Source: UBA647 sp964400545 (GTDB lineage Bacteria; Acidobacteriota; Aminicenantia; UBA2199). From it: 64,000 bases of DNA. The translations under genes and the position numbers were made by a program. The notes beneath the pieces were generated by a model. The model searched no databases. It was given only the letters and a program-made list of their open reading frames with translations, and was not told the origin of the DNA. The stretch is taken from the NCBI GenBank assembly GCA_964400545.1, contig CAYNUG010000001.1:1-64000 (forward strand). Direction: 5' to 3'. Position 1 is the first letter of the stretch; every line of letters begins with the position of its first letter. Of this stretch, positions 43,924-52,733 are shown piece by piece.

Positions 43924-45790
43924 TAAGACAGAAAAGATGAGCAAATCAGGAAAGAATAAAGGGAAGACCGTAATAGCTGATATTCAGATTTCTTCAAAAA
44001 TGTACGATGAATTGATAGAAATAAGCAAAAAAAATGAAAACAAAATAGAACGCGAAGATTTCACAAGATTTCTTGAAGAGAACAATCTGAAGAAACAGAA
44101 AAAAGAGATCACTCACAGATTGAACACATTAAATATAAAAATAGCGCGGAAAAAATCTGTTATGAACTCTGAAAAACTTAAGCAATACAACAGTTTCCTG
44201 ACAGATTATAAAAAAGAGCTTAAATCTATTGTGAGACGATCAAAGAAACACTTCGGAATTGTAGAAAATACTTATATATCAAGTTTATTCGACCGTGAAG
44301 AGATAATTAAGATCAATCTGAAATTCCTGAAGCTTTTTCTAAAAGAGAATGAGATAAAACTTGTAAACCTTCCAAAACCGAAACCGACCTCTCCGGGTCA
44401 GGAAAAAAGTGATATCGTCGGTGACCCGGTAAGACAATATCTCCGGGAAATGGGGGGAGTCAATCTTCTTTCCAGAAGTGAAGAAGTGGTGATCGCAAAG
44501 AAGATAGAGAGAGGCGAAAAGAAAGTTGTTAAAGCTCTGTCAAAAACGAATATAGTTCTGAATTCCGTAATTGAACTTGGAGTTGATATTCTGGAGGGAG
44601 TAAAAGATATCGATGATGTAATAGATGTGAATGAAGACATCCTTGATGAATCGAAAAAACAGAATGTCAGAAATCATTTTCTGAAACAATTTGAAATTCT
44701 CAATCAACTAAAAAGAGATCTTAAAACAGATAAAGGCAGTAAATCATCAAATTTTTCTATTGCAAAAAAGATGGTTGAGATCACCCAGTTGATACAGAGT
44801 ATGTCACTCAGGCAGGAACACAAGAAATCTTTCATGTACAGGATAAAGCAGTTAAAAGAGAATTACACTCATATTCAGGGGCGGGTGGAAAAGCTGAAGG
44901 TTGAAACTTCCGGAAAGAAAGGAAAAGTATTAAAGAGCATCAAAGAAGAGATTTCAAATTATCAGAACAGACTCGAAGGCCTTAATAAAAAATATGATAT
45001 CACTCCGGAAGATTTATTCAAAACCTGCAAAGATATCGAGAACGGGCAGAGACTTATAGAATTCTCGAAAAATGACCTCGTCGAATCAAATCTAAGACTT
45101 GTTGTATCAATTGCCAAAAAATATATAAATCGGGGACTTCAATTCTCAGATCTTATTCAGGAAGGTAATATCGGACTTATGAAAGCTGTTGAAAAATTTG
45201 AATACCAACGGGGATATAAATTCTCCACTTATGCCACCTGGTGGATAAGGCAAGCTATTACAAGAGCGATAGCCGATCAGGCGAGAACAATAAGAATTCC
45301 GGTACATATGATCGAAACGATCTATAAGATAAACAGGACACAGAGACGACTTGTTCAGGAACTGGGAAGAGAACCGACCGAAGAAGAGATCGGAGCAGAA
45401 ACAGGATTCACTTCTGATAAGATCCGCAAGATCATGAAGATCGCTCAAGAACCGATATCACTTGAGACTCCCGTCGGAGATGACGAATCCCATTTAAGAG
45501 ATTTCCTTGAGGATGATCAAACCGCCTCACCTCCTGAGATGATAAATCAGATGAACCTCAGAGAACAACTCAACTTTGTCCTGTCAACTCTGACCGAAAG
45601 AGAAGCGAGAGTTATCGAAATGAGATTCGGATTGATCGATGGAAACGAACATACTCTGGAAGAAGTTGGACAAGAATTCCAGGTAACAAGGGAAAGAATA
45701 AGGCAGATCGAGGCAAAAGCTTTAAGAAAACTCAAGAAAAAATCAAAGAAACTTGTCAGTTTTCTTGATAAACCCGAGAATATAAAATAA
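43913..45790 (+). CDS. rpoD: Housekeeping RNA polymerase sigma factor (sigma70/RpoD)
   Basis: 625 aa from TTG 43913, five nt after a perfect AGGAGG and overlapping the end of dnaG. Region 1.2 is at about 171-200 (DPVRQYLREMGG); a non-conserved region follows; region 2 has NLRLVVSIAKKYINRGLQ, DLIQEGNIGLMKAVEKFEY and STYATWWIRQAI; region 3 follows; region 4 has EREARVIEMRFGL and the helix-turn-helix FQVTRERIRQIEAKALRK. The N-terminal region 1.1 is unusual: about 170 residues, very Lys-rich, with what look like two halves separated by a coiled insert. The dnaG-rpoD pair is the classic macromolecular-synthesis operon, here without rpsU. Confidence 0.95.
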   Translation: MPNSKTEKMSKSGKNKGKTVIADIQISSKMYDELIEISKKNENKIEREDFTRFLEENNLKKQKKEITHRLNTLNIKIARKKSVMNSEKLKQYNSFLTDYKKELKSIVRRSKKHFGIVENTYISSLFDREEIIKINLKFLKLFLKENEIKLVNLPKPKPTSPGQEKSDIVGDPVRQYLREMGGVNLLSRSEEVVIAKKIERGEKKVVKALSKTNIVLNSVIELGVDILEGVKDIDDVIDVNEDILDESKKQNVRNHFLKQFEILNQLKRDLKTDKGSKSSNFSIAKKMVEITQLIQSMSLRQEHKKSFMYRIKQLKENYTHIQGRVEKLKVETSGKKGKVLKSIKEEISNYQNRLEGLNKKYDITPEDLFKTCKDIENGQRLIEFSKNDLVESNLRLVVSIAKKYINRGLQFSDLIQEGNIGLMKAVEKFEYQRGYKFSTYATWWIRQAITRAIADQARTIRIPVHMIETIYKINRTQRRLVQELGREPTEEEIGAETGFTSDKIRKIMKIAQEPISLETPVGDDESHLRDFLEDDQTASPPEMINQMNLREQLNFVLSTLTEREARVIEMRFGLIDGNEHTLEEVGQEFQVTRERIRQIEAKALRKLKKKSKKLVSFLDKPENIK

Positions 45791-45791
45791 G

Positions 45792-46721
45792 TTATTCTTC
45801 TGCATCACTTCTGGGGTGTAGTTTATCGTAAATCTTTTTAACCCTGTCTTTTGCTACAAATGTATATATCTCTGTTGTAGAAATATTGGAATGACCCAAC
45901 ATCATCTGTATAGACCTGAGGTCTGCGCCCTGTTCCAGCAAATGTGTGGCAAACGAGTGTCGGAGCATATGTGGCGTCAGTATTTTTGATATTCCCGTTT
46001 TAACTCCATATCCTTTAATGATCTTCCATAGACCCTGACGACTTAATGGTCCTCCATTTTTGTTCAGAAAAATAAAATCAGTGCTATTTTTTTTTAATAA
46101 TCTCGGGCGTGCCAGCTCATAATATCTTAATAGTTCTTTTTTAGCTTTTTCATTGAAGGGAACTATCCGCTCCCGGCTTCCCTTTCCCATTACCCGGAGA
46201 AAATTATCATCAAGAAAAATGTTTTCAAATTTAAGTCCGATGGTCTCTGATATTCTTAGCCCTGTTGCATACATAAGTTCGAGAATGGCCCTGTCCCTTA
46301 CTCCCGTATTCTTTGTTATATCCGGAGAATTTATCAGGTCTACCACATCTTTTTTTGAAAGATATTTCGGAATACTTTTCCATTTTTTTGGAAATGAAAT
46401 ATTTGAGACGGGATTTACATCAATCTTTTCATCAATTATCAAATATTTGTAAAAACTCCTCAGAACGGATATCAAATGTGATTGAGTTGAGGGCATTTGA
46501 CCTTTCCTGGATTCTACTCTGATAAAATCGAGGATATCTCCTTCTGAAACTTTTAGATATTCCAGATCTTTTTCTTTCAGAAAGTTTCCAAATTTATCCA
46601 TCTCTCCTACATATGAAGACAGTGTGTTCCCTGACAATCCTTTCTCGATATCAAGAAATACCCTGTATCTGTCTAATTCATAAAAGTATTTATCTTTGTC
46701 CCACATTTTATCTTCCGGCAT
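45792..46721 (-). CDS. Tyrosine recombinase XerC/XerD
   Basis: 309 aa. A SAM-like core-binding N-domain, then the catalytic domain with all residues: R156 (YATGLRISE), K180 (VMGKGSRER), H251 and R254 (HMLRHSFATH), H277 (LGHSNISTT) and nucleophile Y286 (IYTFV). It resolves chromosome dimers at dif; whether it is the XerC or XerD partner is not clear, though the length and C-terminus are XerD-like. The ATG overlaps the stop of the MBL hydrolase gene (TAATG). It is convergent with rpoD and not associated with a mobile element. Confidence 0.9.
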   Translation of the reverse strand: MPEDKMWDKDKYFYELDRYRVFLDIEKGLSGNTLSSYVGEMDKFGNFLKEKDLEYLKVSEGDILDFIRVESRKGQMPSTQSHLISVLRSFYKYLIIDEKIDVNPVSNISFPKKWKSIPKYLSKKDVVDLINSPDITKNTGVRDRAILELMYATGLRISETIGLKFENIFLDDNFLRVMGKGSRERIVPFNEKAKKELLRYYELARPRLLKKNSTDFIFLNKNGGPLSRQGLWKIIKGYGVKTGISKILTPHMLRHSFATHLLEQGADLRSIQMMLGHSNISTTEIYTFVAKDRVKKIYDKLHPRSDAEE

Positions 46722-47338
46722 TACATAAATGGATTAAATGCCAACTCCTTTTTTAGTGTTGTCTCCTCTCCATGCCCCGGAAGCAAAATAGTTTCCGGAG
46801 GGAAAAGCCTTAAAATATCGAGAGAATTCTGCAGAACACCAAAATCACCTCCCGGAAGATCTGTCCTCCCGACCGATCCGGCAAAGAGGGTGTCCCCGGT
46901 AAAAATGATATTCTCAGCCTTAAAACAAACGGACCCGGGAGTATGACCCGGTGTATGTATAACGGTCAGTTCAACATCTCCGACACCAATCTTATCTCCG
47001 TTTTCAAAAAAGTTATCAGGGGGAGGAGGAATTGACAACCCTAAAGATTCTGCCAGACTCAAATTCACTCCTGAATTAAGGACAGGCAGATCTTCTTCGT
47101 GCATCATAAGTGGGATGTTAAATTCGTTAAGGATCCCGGAAACACCGCCGCAATGGTCCATATGTGCATGGGTGAGAATCACACCTTTGGGAATCAGTTT
47201 CATCTTCCGGATTGTTTTTATTATCCGTTTGCCCTCATCTCCGGGATCAATTATAAAACAATTCTCCCCTGTTTCCCGATAGACTATATAACAATTTACA
47301 CCGAGTTCTCCAACAGTTATTTTATTATATCGCATCAC
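46721..47338 (-). CDS. Metallo-beta-lactamase-fold hydrolase (glyoxalase II-like)
   Basis: 205 aa. THAHMDHCGG supplies H57, H59, D61 and H62; further ligands are in HTPGHTPGSV and FTGDTLFAGSVGRTDLPGG, and PGHGEETTL ends the site. This is the short YcbL/glyoxalase II-like group, which hydrolyses thioesters. GTG 47338 is directly followed by ATG 47335; AAGGA is better spaced for the GTG. It is upstream of, and coupled to, the xer gene. Confidence 0.85.
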   Translation of the reverse strand: MMRYNKITVGELGVNCYIVYRETGENCFIIDPGDEGKRIIKTIRKMKLIPKGVILTHAHMDHCGGVSGILNEFNIPLMMHEEDLPVLNSGVNLSLAESLGLSIPPPPDNFFENGDKIGVGDVELTVIHTPGHTPGSVCFKAENIIFTGDTLFAGSVGRTDLPGGDFGVLQNSLDILRLFPPETILLPGHGEETTLKKELAFNPFM

Positions 47339-47387
47339 AAATACTAATCCTTCTGGAAAATATACCAGAATCCCATAATATTAGAAA

Positions 47388-47404
47388 GGGGACAGGCACT
47401 TTTC
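47388..47404. repeat. REP-like short element
   Basis: GGGGACAGGCACTTTTC within the gap between two divergent genes. It matches the GGGGACAGGCAC-type motif that is widespread as REP sequences near REP-associated transposases. Only one copy is present and no transposase was seen in the window. Confidence 0.35.
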
Positions 47405-47550
47405 AAAATAAAGATCAGATCCTAGATCCGAAACGACCCCGAATTAACCAAATCCAAATATTTAGAACGAGAATATAACTGCGTCTGAAATTTTTAATTT
47501 GAAAAAATGATGTTATAATTTAAAGTTATATAATTAAAGGAAGTGATAAA

Positions 47551-49065
47551 TTGAAGAAGCCGGTTTGTTTAATAATCAGAGACGGATGGGGCAAAGGTGA
47601 TCAAACAGATTCAAATGCAATATTTGTAGCAAAAACACCTTTTACAGACGGTATAGAGAAAAAATTCCCTACAACAATGATTAAAACATCCGGACTGGAT
47701 GTAGGGCTACCGGAAAGATATCAGGGCAATAGTGAGGTCGGCCATCTTAATATCGGAGCAGGAAGGATCGTTTACCAGAGCCTCACTAGAATTGAGAATT
47801 CCATTAATAACGGAGAATTCTTTAAGAATAAGAAATTAAGAAAATCAATAATATCTGCGATCAAAAAAAAAGCCACTATTCATTTGATGGGACTTATTCA
47901 GGAAGAAGGTGTCCACGCTGTTACCAGGCATTGCTTTGAAATATTGAAGATCGCAAAAGATGAAGGTGCCAAAGATGTGCTCATTCATGCAATAACAGAC
48001 GGGAGGGACACGCCACCGAGATCGGCACTGGAACATCTGAAATTTCTTCAGGATGGAATTAACAGAATAGGAATAGGAAGAATTGCATCTGTTACCGGCA
48101 GATACTATATGATGGACAGGGACAAAAGGTGGGACAGAACCGAAATCGGCTATAGGGCCATAATGGAAGGAAAAGGACTGCATGTTAAGAACTGGGAAGA
48201 AGCAGTCCGGAATAATTACGCCCAGGGTATAACTGACGAATTCATTAAGCCCTGCACAATAAACTATACAGGGATCGATCGGGACGATACTTTTATTTTT
48301 TTCAACTACAGATTTGACAGAACACGCCAAATAACCAAAGCAATTGTCGAAAAAGATTTTTCTGAATTCAGTACCATTAGGCATAACATGGATTTCCTGA
48401 CAATGACCCATTATTATGATAACGGGAATTTTACCGAACTTTTTTCAGAACTCACATACAAAAACATTCTGGGAGAAATTATTTCTTTAGAGGGGATCAG
48501 ACAATTAAGGATCTCTGAAACTGAAAAATTCGCCCATGTTACATTCTTCTTTAATGCACTCAGAAATAAACCATTTCCCGGAGAGGACAGAATTCTCGTC
48601 AACAGTCCAAAAGTTGCAACCTATGATAAAAAACCTGAAATGTCCGCTTTCGAAATAACTGAAAAACTCCTGATCGCGATCAGGTCGAAAAAGTATGATT
48701 TAATAATAGTGAACTTCGCAAACTGTGACATGGTGGGTCATACCGGCGTTTTCAACAAGATACTAAAAGCAGTTGAAACTGTGGATTCATGTACAAATAA
48801 AGTGTCTGAAGCTGTCCTTGATCAGGACGGAGTTGTCATTCTGACCGCAGATCACGGCAACGCCGAAGAGACAAAACTCGAGGACGGATCTCCGATGACA
48901 TCACATACAACAAATCCGGTTCCTCTTACATTGCTTGGGGCGGGAAATATCAAACTCAGATCCGGCGGAAAGCTCAGTGACATCGCTCCAACCATACTGG
49001 AGATCATGGGGATAAACCAACCTCCCGAAATGGATGGAGTAAGTCTTATAAAAAAATCTTCCTGA
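47551..49065 (+). CDS. gpmI: 2,3-bisphosphoglycerate-independent phosphoglycerate mutase
   Basis: 504 aa from TTG 47551 with AAGGAAG upstream. It interconverts 3- and 2-phosphoglycerate with two Mn2+. D11 (RDGWG) and catalytic Ser61 (GNSEVGHLNIGAGR) are present, with HAITDGRDTPP, RYYMMDRDKRWDR, the C-terminal NCDMVGHTG and TADHGNAE metal ligands. Full length for the family. Single gene with no obvious terminator. Confidence 0.95.
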   Translation: MKKPVCLIIRDGWGKGDQTDSNAIFVAKTPFTDGIEKKFPTTMIKTSGLDVGLPERYQGNSEVGHLNIGAGRIVYQSLTRIENSINNGEFFKNKKLRKSIISAIKKKATIHLMGLIQEEGVHAVTRHCFEILKIAKDEGAKDVLIHAITDGRDTPPRSALEHLKFLQDGINRIGIGRIASVTGRYYMMDRDKRWDRTEIGYRAIMEGKGLHVKNWEEAVRNNYAQGITDEFIKPCTINYTGIDRDDTFIFFNYRFDRTRQITKAIVEKDFSEFSTIRHNMDFLTMTHYYDNGNFTELFSELTYKNILGEIISLEGIRQLRISETEKFAHVTFFFNALRNKPFPGEDRILVNSPKVATYDKKPEMSAFEITEKLLIAIRSKKYDLIIVNFANCDMVGHTGVFNKILKAVETVDSCTNKVSEAVLDQDGVVILTADHGNAEETKLEDGSPMTSHTTNPVPLTLLGAGNIKLRSGGKLSDIAPTILEIMGINQPPEMDGVSLIKKSS

Positions 49066-49104
49066 TAACTGTTCTATCTCATTTCGTTATGTACCATAAT
49101 TATA

Positions 49105-49133
49105 TTGTTTTTTTTATCTAAAAAAAATATAAT
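49105..49133 (+). promoter_or_regulatory. Promoter of the FadL-family gene
   Basis: TTGTTT (49105-49110), 17-nt T/A-rich spacer, TATAAT (49128-49133). An AGGAGG site lies just before ATG 49154. Confidence 0.6.
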
Positions 49134-49153
49134 CTGGATTAATAGGAGGATAT

Positions 49154-50428
49154 ATGAAAAATATGTTCAAAATTTTCAGCATTATTGTACTTATGTTAGG
49201 ACTCTCGTTCAGCGCATATTCAAATGGATTAAATCTGAACGGAATGGGTACTAAAGCTATAAGTATGGGTGGTGCATTTATTGCAGTTGCAGACGATTAC
49301 AGCGCAGTATTCTGGAATCCCGCAGGATTGACGCAGATGGACAAAGCAAACTTCACTGCTTTTTCATCCTTCATAGTTCCAACAGGCACCTACAAGTATG
49401 CAGTCGCCGGTATAGACACGACATCAGAAAGTAAGATCTTTCCAGCCCCGGCAATTACATATTACAAACCACTTTCTGACAAACTGGTTTTCGGACTTAC
49501 TTTTTATGCAACATCGGGAGCAGGGGCTTACTGGAATGGTGCAGACCTTAAACCGCTTAACGTAGGATTCCCCGCTGATACAAAAGCATACAAATGGGAA
49601 AGTAAAGTTGGCGGACTTACCGTTTCACCTGTCATTGCATTCAAAATAAGCGATAAGTTCTCACTTGGCGCAACTCTAAATATTACATACGGAATGCTGG
49701 ATATGAACAGACATGCTCTTGGTTTACAATACACGGAATCCGCAACCGGTATCGGCTTTGGTGCAACAATCGGTGCAATGTTCAAACCTTCGGATAAGTT
49801 CAGCATCGGATTAACATTTAAAACCCCTCAAAAGCTTACTTTGAAAGGGGATATTGCTCTTGAACGTCTCAGTAATGTGTTACCTATCCCGGGATTAAAT
49901 GATTCGGTAGAGATAACAAGAGATATCACATGGCCGATGTGGGCCGGTGTAGGAATCGCTTTCAAACCTACAGATAAACTTACAATTGCTTTTGATGTCC
50001 AGTATACCAAATGGTCAACTCTCGACGAACTTCCTGCCGAAACGGATGACACATTATGGAACACTTCATTGCCGTTTATCGGGAAACTGATCGATGGAAC
50101 TTCGTACGAATTGATGTGGGAAGATGCAACTCAGATAAGAGTGGGATTCGACTACAAACTTTCTGACACATTTTCACTGAGAGGCGGTTACTATAACGAT
50201 CCGGCTCCAGCACCTGATACAACACTCAACATACTCCTCCCCAGTATTACATATAATGTATTCACACTCGGTTTCGGTTACCATACCGAAAAGATCGTTC
50301 TTGATGCAGGCTTTGAATATCTGAGCGGAGCTGACAGAGAGGCTGACATGTCTCTGAGTAAAGCAATGCCAGGTACACATGGGATGAAAATGCTGGTTCC
50401 GTCCATCAGCTTAACATTTAATTTTTAA
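49154..50428 (+). CDS. FadL/OmpP1-family outer-membrane transporter
   Basis: 424 aa. Signal peptide 1-23 (ends AYS). Mature start NGLNLNGMGTKAISMGGAF followed by AVADDYSAVFWNPAGLTQ is the FadL hatch signature (NPAGL). The barrel strands end in LTFNF with terminal Phe. It imports hydrophobic compounds such as fatty acids or aromatics by lateral diffusion. AGGAGG precedes the ATG and a strong terminator follows, so it is monocistronic. Confidence 0.92.
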   Translation: MKNMFKIFSIIVLMLGLSFSAYSNGLNLNGMGTKAISMGGAFIAVADDYSAVFWNPAGLTQMDKANFTAFSSFIVPTGTYKYAVAGIDTTSESKIFPAPAITYYKPLSDKLVFGLTFYATSGAGAYWNGADLKPLNVGFPADTKAYKWESKVGGLTVSPVIAFKISDKFSLGATLNITYGMLDMNRHALGLQYTESATGIGFGATIGAMFKPSDKFSIGLTFKTPQKLTLKGDIALERLSNVLPIPGLNDSVEITRDITWPMWAGVGIAFKPTDKLTIAFDVQYTKWSTLDELPAETDDTLWNTSLPFIGKLIDGTSYELMWEDATQIRVGFDYKLSDTFSLRGGYYNDPAPAPDTTLNILLPSITYNVFTLGFGYHTEKIVLDAGFEYLSGADREADMSLSKAMPGTHGMKMLVPSISLTFNF

Positions 50429-50448
50429 TACAAATATCAAAATAAAGG

Positions 50449-50481
50449 GGGAAAAGGTTTGTGCCTTTTCCCTTTTTTTTT
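50449..50481 (+). terminator. Rho-independent terminator after the FadL-family gene
   Basis: Perfect 9-bp stem GGGAAAAGG/CCTTTTCCC with loop TTTGTG, followed by nine T residues. Confidence 0.92.
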
Positions 50482-50527
50482 CTTGAAAAAAATTGGCTTA
50501 TAATGTAGTATCCGTTCAGGAGGAAAA

Positions 50528-51439
50528 ATGGATAACGAGATACATATTCCGACAGATGTTCCGAACGGAAGTATAAATGAATATCTTTCAAATGCCGATG
50601 AGATAACACTCGGTTCCGGGAGAGTTATGCTTTTCGCAGGTGACCAGAAAATTGAGCACCTGAATGCAGACTTTTATGGGGATAATATACACAAAGATGA
50701 TGGTGATCCTGAGCATCTTTTCAGGATAGCCGACAAAGCCGAGATCGGGGTTTTTGCAACCCAGATGGGATTGATATCAATGTACGGCAGTGATTATCCG
50801 GAAGTTCCATACCTTGTGAAGTTAAATTCAAAAACTAATCTGGTCAAGACTGCTCAGAAAGATCCGGTTTCACTACAGCATATAGATATGGATCAGGTTA
50901 TTGATTTCAAGAATAAATCGGGACTTAATATTCTCGGGATCGGTTACACAATATATCTCGGAAGTGAATTTGAGCACTTAATGATAAGAGAAGCAGCTCA
51001 GGCTATTCGTCACGCACATGAATACGGGCTGGTCTCAGTACTCTGGATATATCCGAGGGGACAGTCCGTAAAAAATGAAAAGGATCCCGATCTCATTGCA
51101 GGAGCTACCGGAGTAGCTGCAACACTTGGCACAGACTTTGTAAAGGTCAACTATCCGAAAAAAGAAGGCGAGGAATCATCAGAAATGTTTAAAAGAGCTG
51201 TGATCGCGGCAGGAAAAACAAAAGTAATATGTGCAGGAGGATCAAGTACTGATCCGAAACTTTTCCTACAGCGTCTTCATGACCAGATCCATATATCCGG
51301 AGCAATGGGAAATGCAACAGGAAGAAATATCCATCAAAAATCCCTCGAGGATGCTGTACGGATCGCAAATGCAACTTCAGCAATAACTATCCATGACAAA
51401 AGTGTTGAAGAGGCCTTTAAAATTTACAACGGAAAATAA
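50528..51439 (+). CDS. Class I fructose-bisphosphate aldolase, DhnA/FbaB type
   Basis: 303 aa TIM barrel. The Schiff-base lysine is K206 in TDFVKVNYP. FAGDQKIEHL near the N-terminus and the phosphate-binding VICAGGSSTD and GAMGNATGRN complete the archaeal-type class I aldolase pattern. It cleaves fructose-1,6-bisphosphate; together with gpmI it supports glycolysis or gluconeogenesis. AGGAGG precedes the ATG. A TATAAT at 50499-50504 is the likely -10 box. Monocistronic between a terminator and metK. Confidence 0.9.
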   Translation: MDNEIHIPTDVPNGSINEYLSNADEITLGSGRVMLFAGDQKIEHLNADFYGDNIHKDDGDPEHLFRIADKAEIGVFATQMGLISMYGSDYPEVPYLVKLNSKTNLVKTAQKDPVSLQHIDMDQVIDFKNKSGLNILGIGYTIYLGSEFEHLMIREAAQAIRHAHEYGLVSVLWIYPRGQSVKNEKDPDLIAGATGVAATLGTDFVKVNYPKKEGEESSEMFKRAVIAAGKTKVICAGGSSTDPKLFLQRLHDQIHISGAMGNATGRNIHQKSLEDAVRIANATSAITIHDKSVEEAFKIYNGK

Positions 51440-51505
51440 TCTTTTCTGATAATTATTAAGATTTATTCATATAAACTGAGCCGGTGTTATAAGCATTCGT
51501 ATTAA

Positions 51506-51534
51506 TTGACACAATAAATTTATTTTGATAACAT
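51506..51534 (+). promoter_or_regulatory. Promoter of metK
   Basis: Perfect TTGACA (51506-51511), 17-nt spacer, TAACAT (51529-51534). The 18-bp leader region carries the ribosome binding site; there is no room for a SAM riboswitch. Confidence 0.65.
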
Positions 51535-51558
51535 CGACTGTTAACACACGGAGGAATT

Positions 51559-52710
51559 ATGATAAAAGGAAAATATCTGTTTACATCCGAATCGGTCACC
51601 GAAGGACATCCGGATAAGGTTTGCGACCAGATATCTGATGCAATTCTGGATAAATGTCTATCTCTTGACAAAGAATCAAAAGTGGCAGTAGAATGCCTTA
51701 TAAAAACCGGAGCAGTGATTGTAGCCGGAGAAATAACAACAAATTGTTATGTGAAAATCCCAAAAATAGTAAGAGAAACTCTCAAAGAAATAGGGTATAC
51801 AAAATCAAGTTTTGGTATGGATGCCGACAATACCGCGGTTCTGGTTCATCTTGAAGAACAGTCTTCTGATATCTACCAGGGAGTAAATTCCGAAGATGGT
51901 CAATACAAAGAACAGGGAGCAGGAGACCAGGGAATGATGTTCGGATATGCAACTAATGAAACGAACAACTATATGCCGCTTCCTATTGATATGGCTCACA
52001 AACTTTCGAAAAAACTCGCCGAAGTAAGGAAAAATGGCACTCTCCCCTATCTGGGACCTGACGGGAAATCTCAAGTCACAGTCGAATATAACGATGGCAA
52101 ACCGCAAAAGATAACAACTGTCGTTATTTCGAATCAGCACGATGAGGGAATTGAACATAAGCAGATAAAAGATGATGTTATCAGGGAAGTGATCAAGCCG
52201 GTTCTGGGAGATTTGATCAATAATGAAACAATATTTTTTGTTAATCCCACAGGAAAATTTGTTAGAGGTGGTCCCCAGGCTGATGCAGGTCTGACAGGAA
52301 GAAAGATTATTGTCGATACTTATGGTGGAATGGGGAGACATGGAGGCGGTGCATTCTCAGGAAAAGATGCTTCAAAAGTTGACCGTTCCGGAGCATATGC
52401 CGCAAGATATATTGCAAAGAACGTAGTCGCTGCAGGCCTTGCCGACAGATGTGAGATCCAACTTGCTTATGCAATAGGAGTTGCAGAACCGGTATCTGTA
52501 ATGGCTAATACATTTGGGACAGGAAAGATTCCTGAAGAAAAAATAGTTGAGATGATCAGCGAGGTTTTTCCGTTAAAACCGGCTGATATAATTAAAGAAT
52601 TAGGATTAAAAGAACCAATATTTAAACAGACAGCTGCTTACGGACATTTCGGAAGAGACTCTTTCCCATGGGAAAAACTGGACAAGGTTGACGATCTAAA
52701 AAAATATTAA
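51559..52710 (+). CDS. metK: S-adenosylmethionine synthetase
   Basis: 383 aa, full length. FTSESVTEGHPDKVCDQISDAILD at the N-terminus (two halves of the ATP/Mg site), the GAGDQGMMFGYA hexapeptide region, and the P-loop-like GGGAFSGKDASKVDRS are all present. It makes SAM from methionine and ATP. ACGGAGGA precedes the ATG. The HD-GYP regulator follows after 23 bp. Confidence 0.97.
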   Translation: MIKGKYLFTSESVTEGHPDKVCDQISDAILDKCLSLDKESKVAVECLIKTGAVIVAGEITTNCYVKIPKIVRETLKEIGYTKSSFGMDADNTAVLVHLEEQSSDIYQGVNSEDGQYKEQGAGDQGMMFGYATNETNNYMPLPIDMAHKLSKKLAEVRKNGTLPYLGPDGKSQVTVEYNDGKPQKITTVVISNQHDEGIEHKQIKDDVIREVIKPVLGDLINNETIFFVNPTGKFVRGGPQADAGLTGRKIIVDTYGGMGRHGGGAFSGKDASKVDRSGAYAARYIAKNVVAAGLADRCEIQLAYAIGVAEPVSVMANTFGTGKIPEEKIVEMISEVFPLKPADIIKELGLKEPIFKQTAAYGHFGRDSFPWEKLDKVDDLKKY

Positions 52711-52733
52711 AAATATAATAGAGCGAAAGATAT

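Noticed and set aside
45792..46721. Integrase of a mobile element
   Set aside because: The tyrosine recombinase has XerC/D length and sits among housekeeping genes; no attachment-site repeats, tRNA or phage genes are nearby.
47845..48411. 188-aa minus-strand frame inside gpmI
   Set aside because: It lies wholly antisense to a complete phosphoglycerate mutase, has no ribosome binding site and resembles no family.
51440..51558. SAM riboswitch upstream of metK
   Set aside because: The promoter at 51506-51534 leaves a leader of under 20 nt, too short for any SAM riboswitch.
51805..52341. 178-aa minus-strand frame inside metK
   Set aside because: Antisense to metK, no start signal, no recognisable motif.
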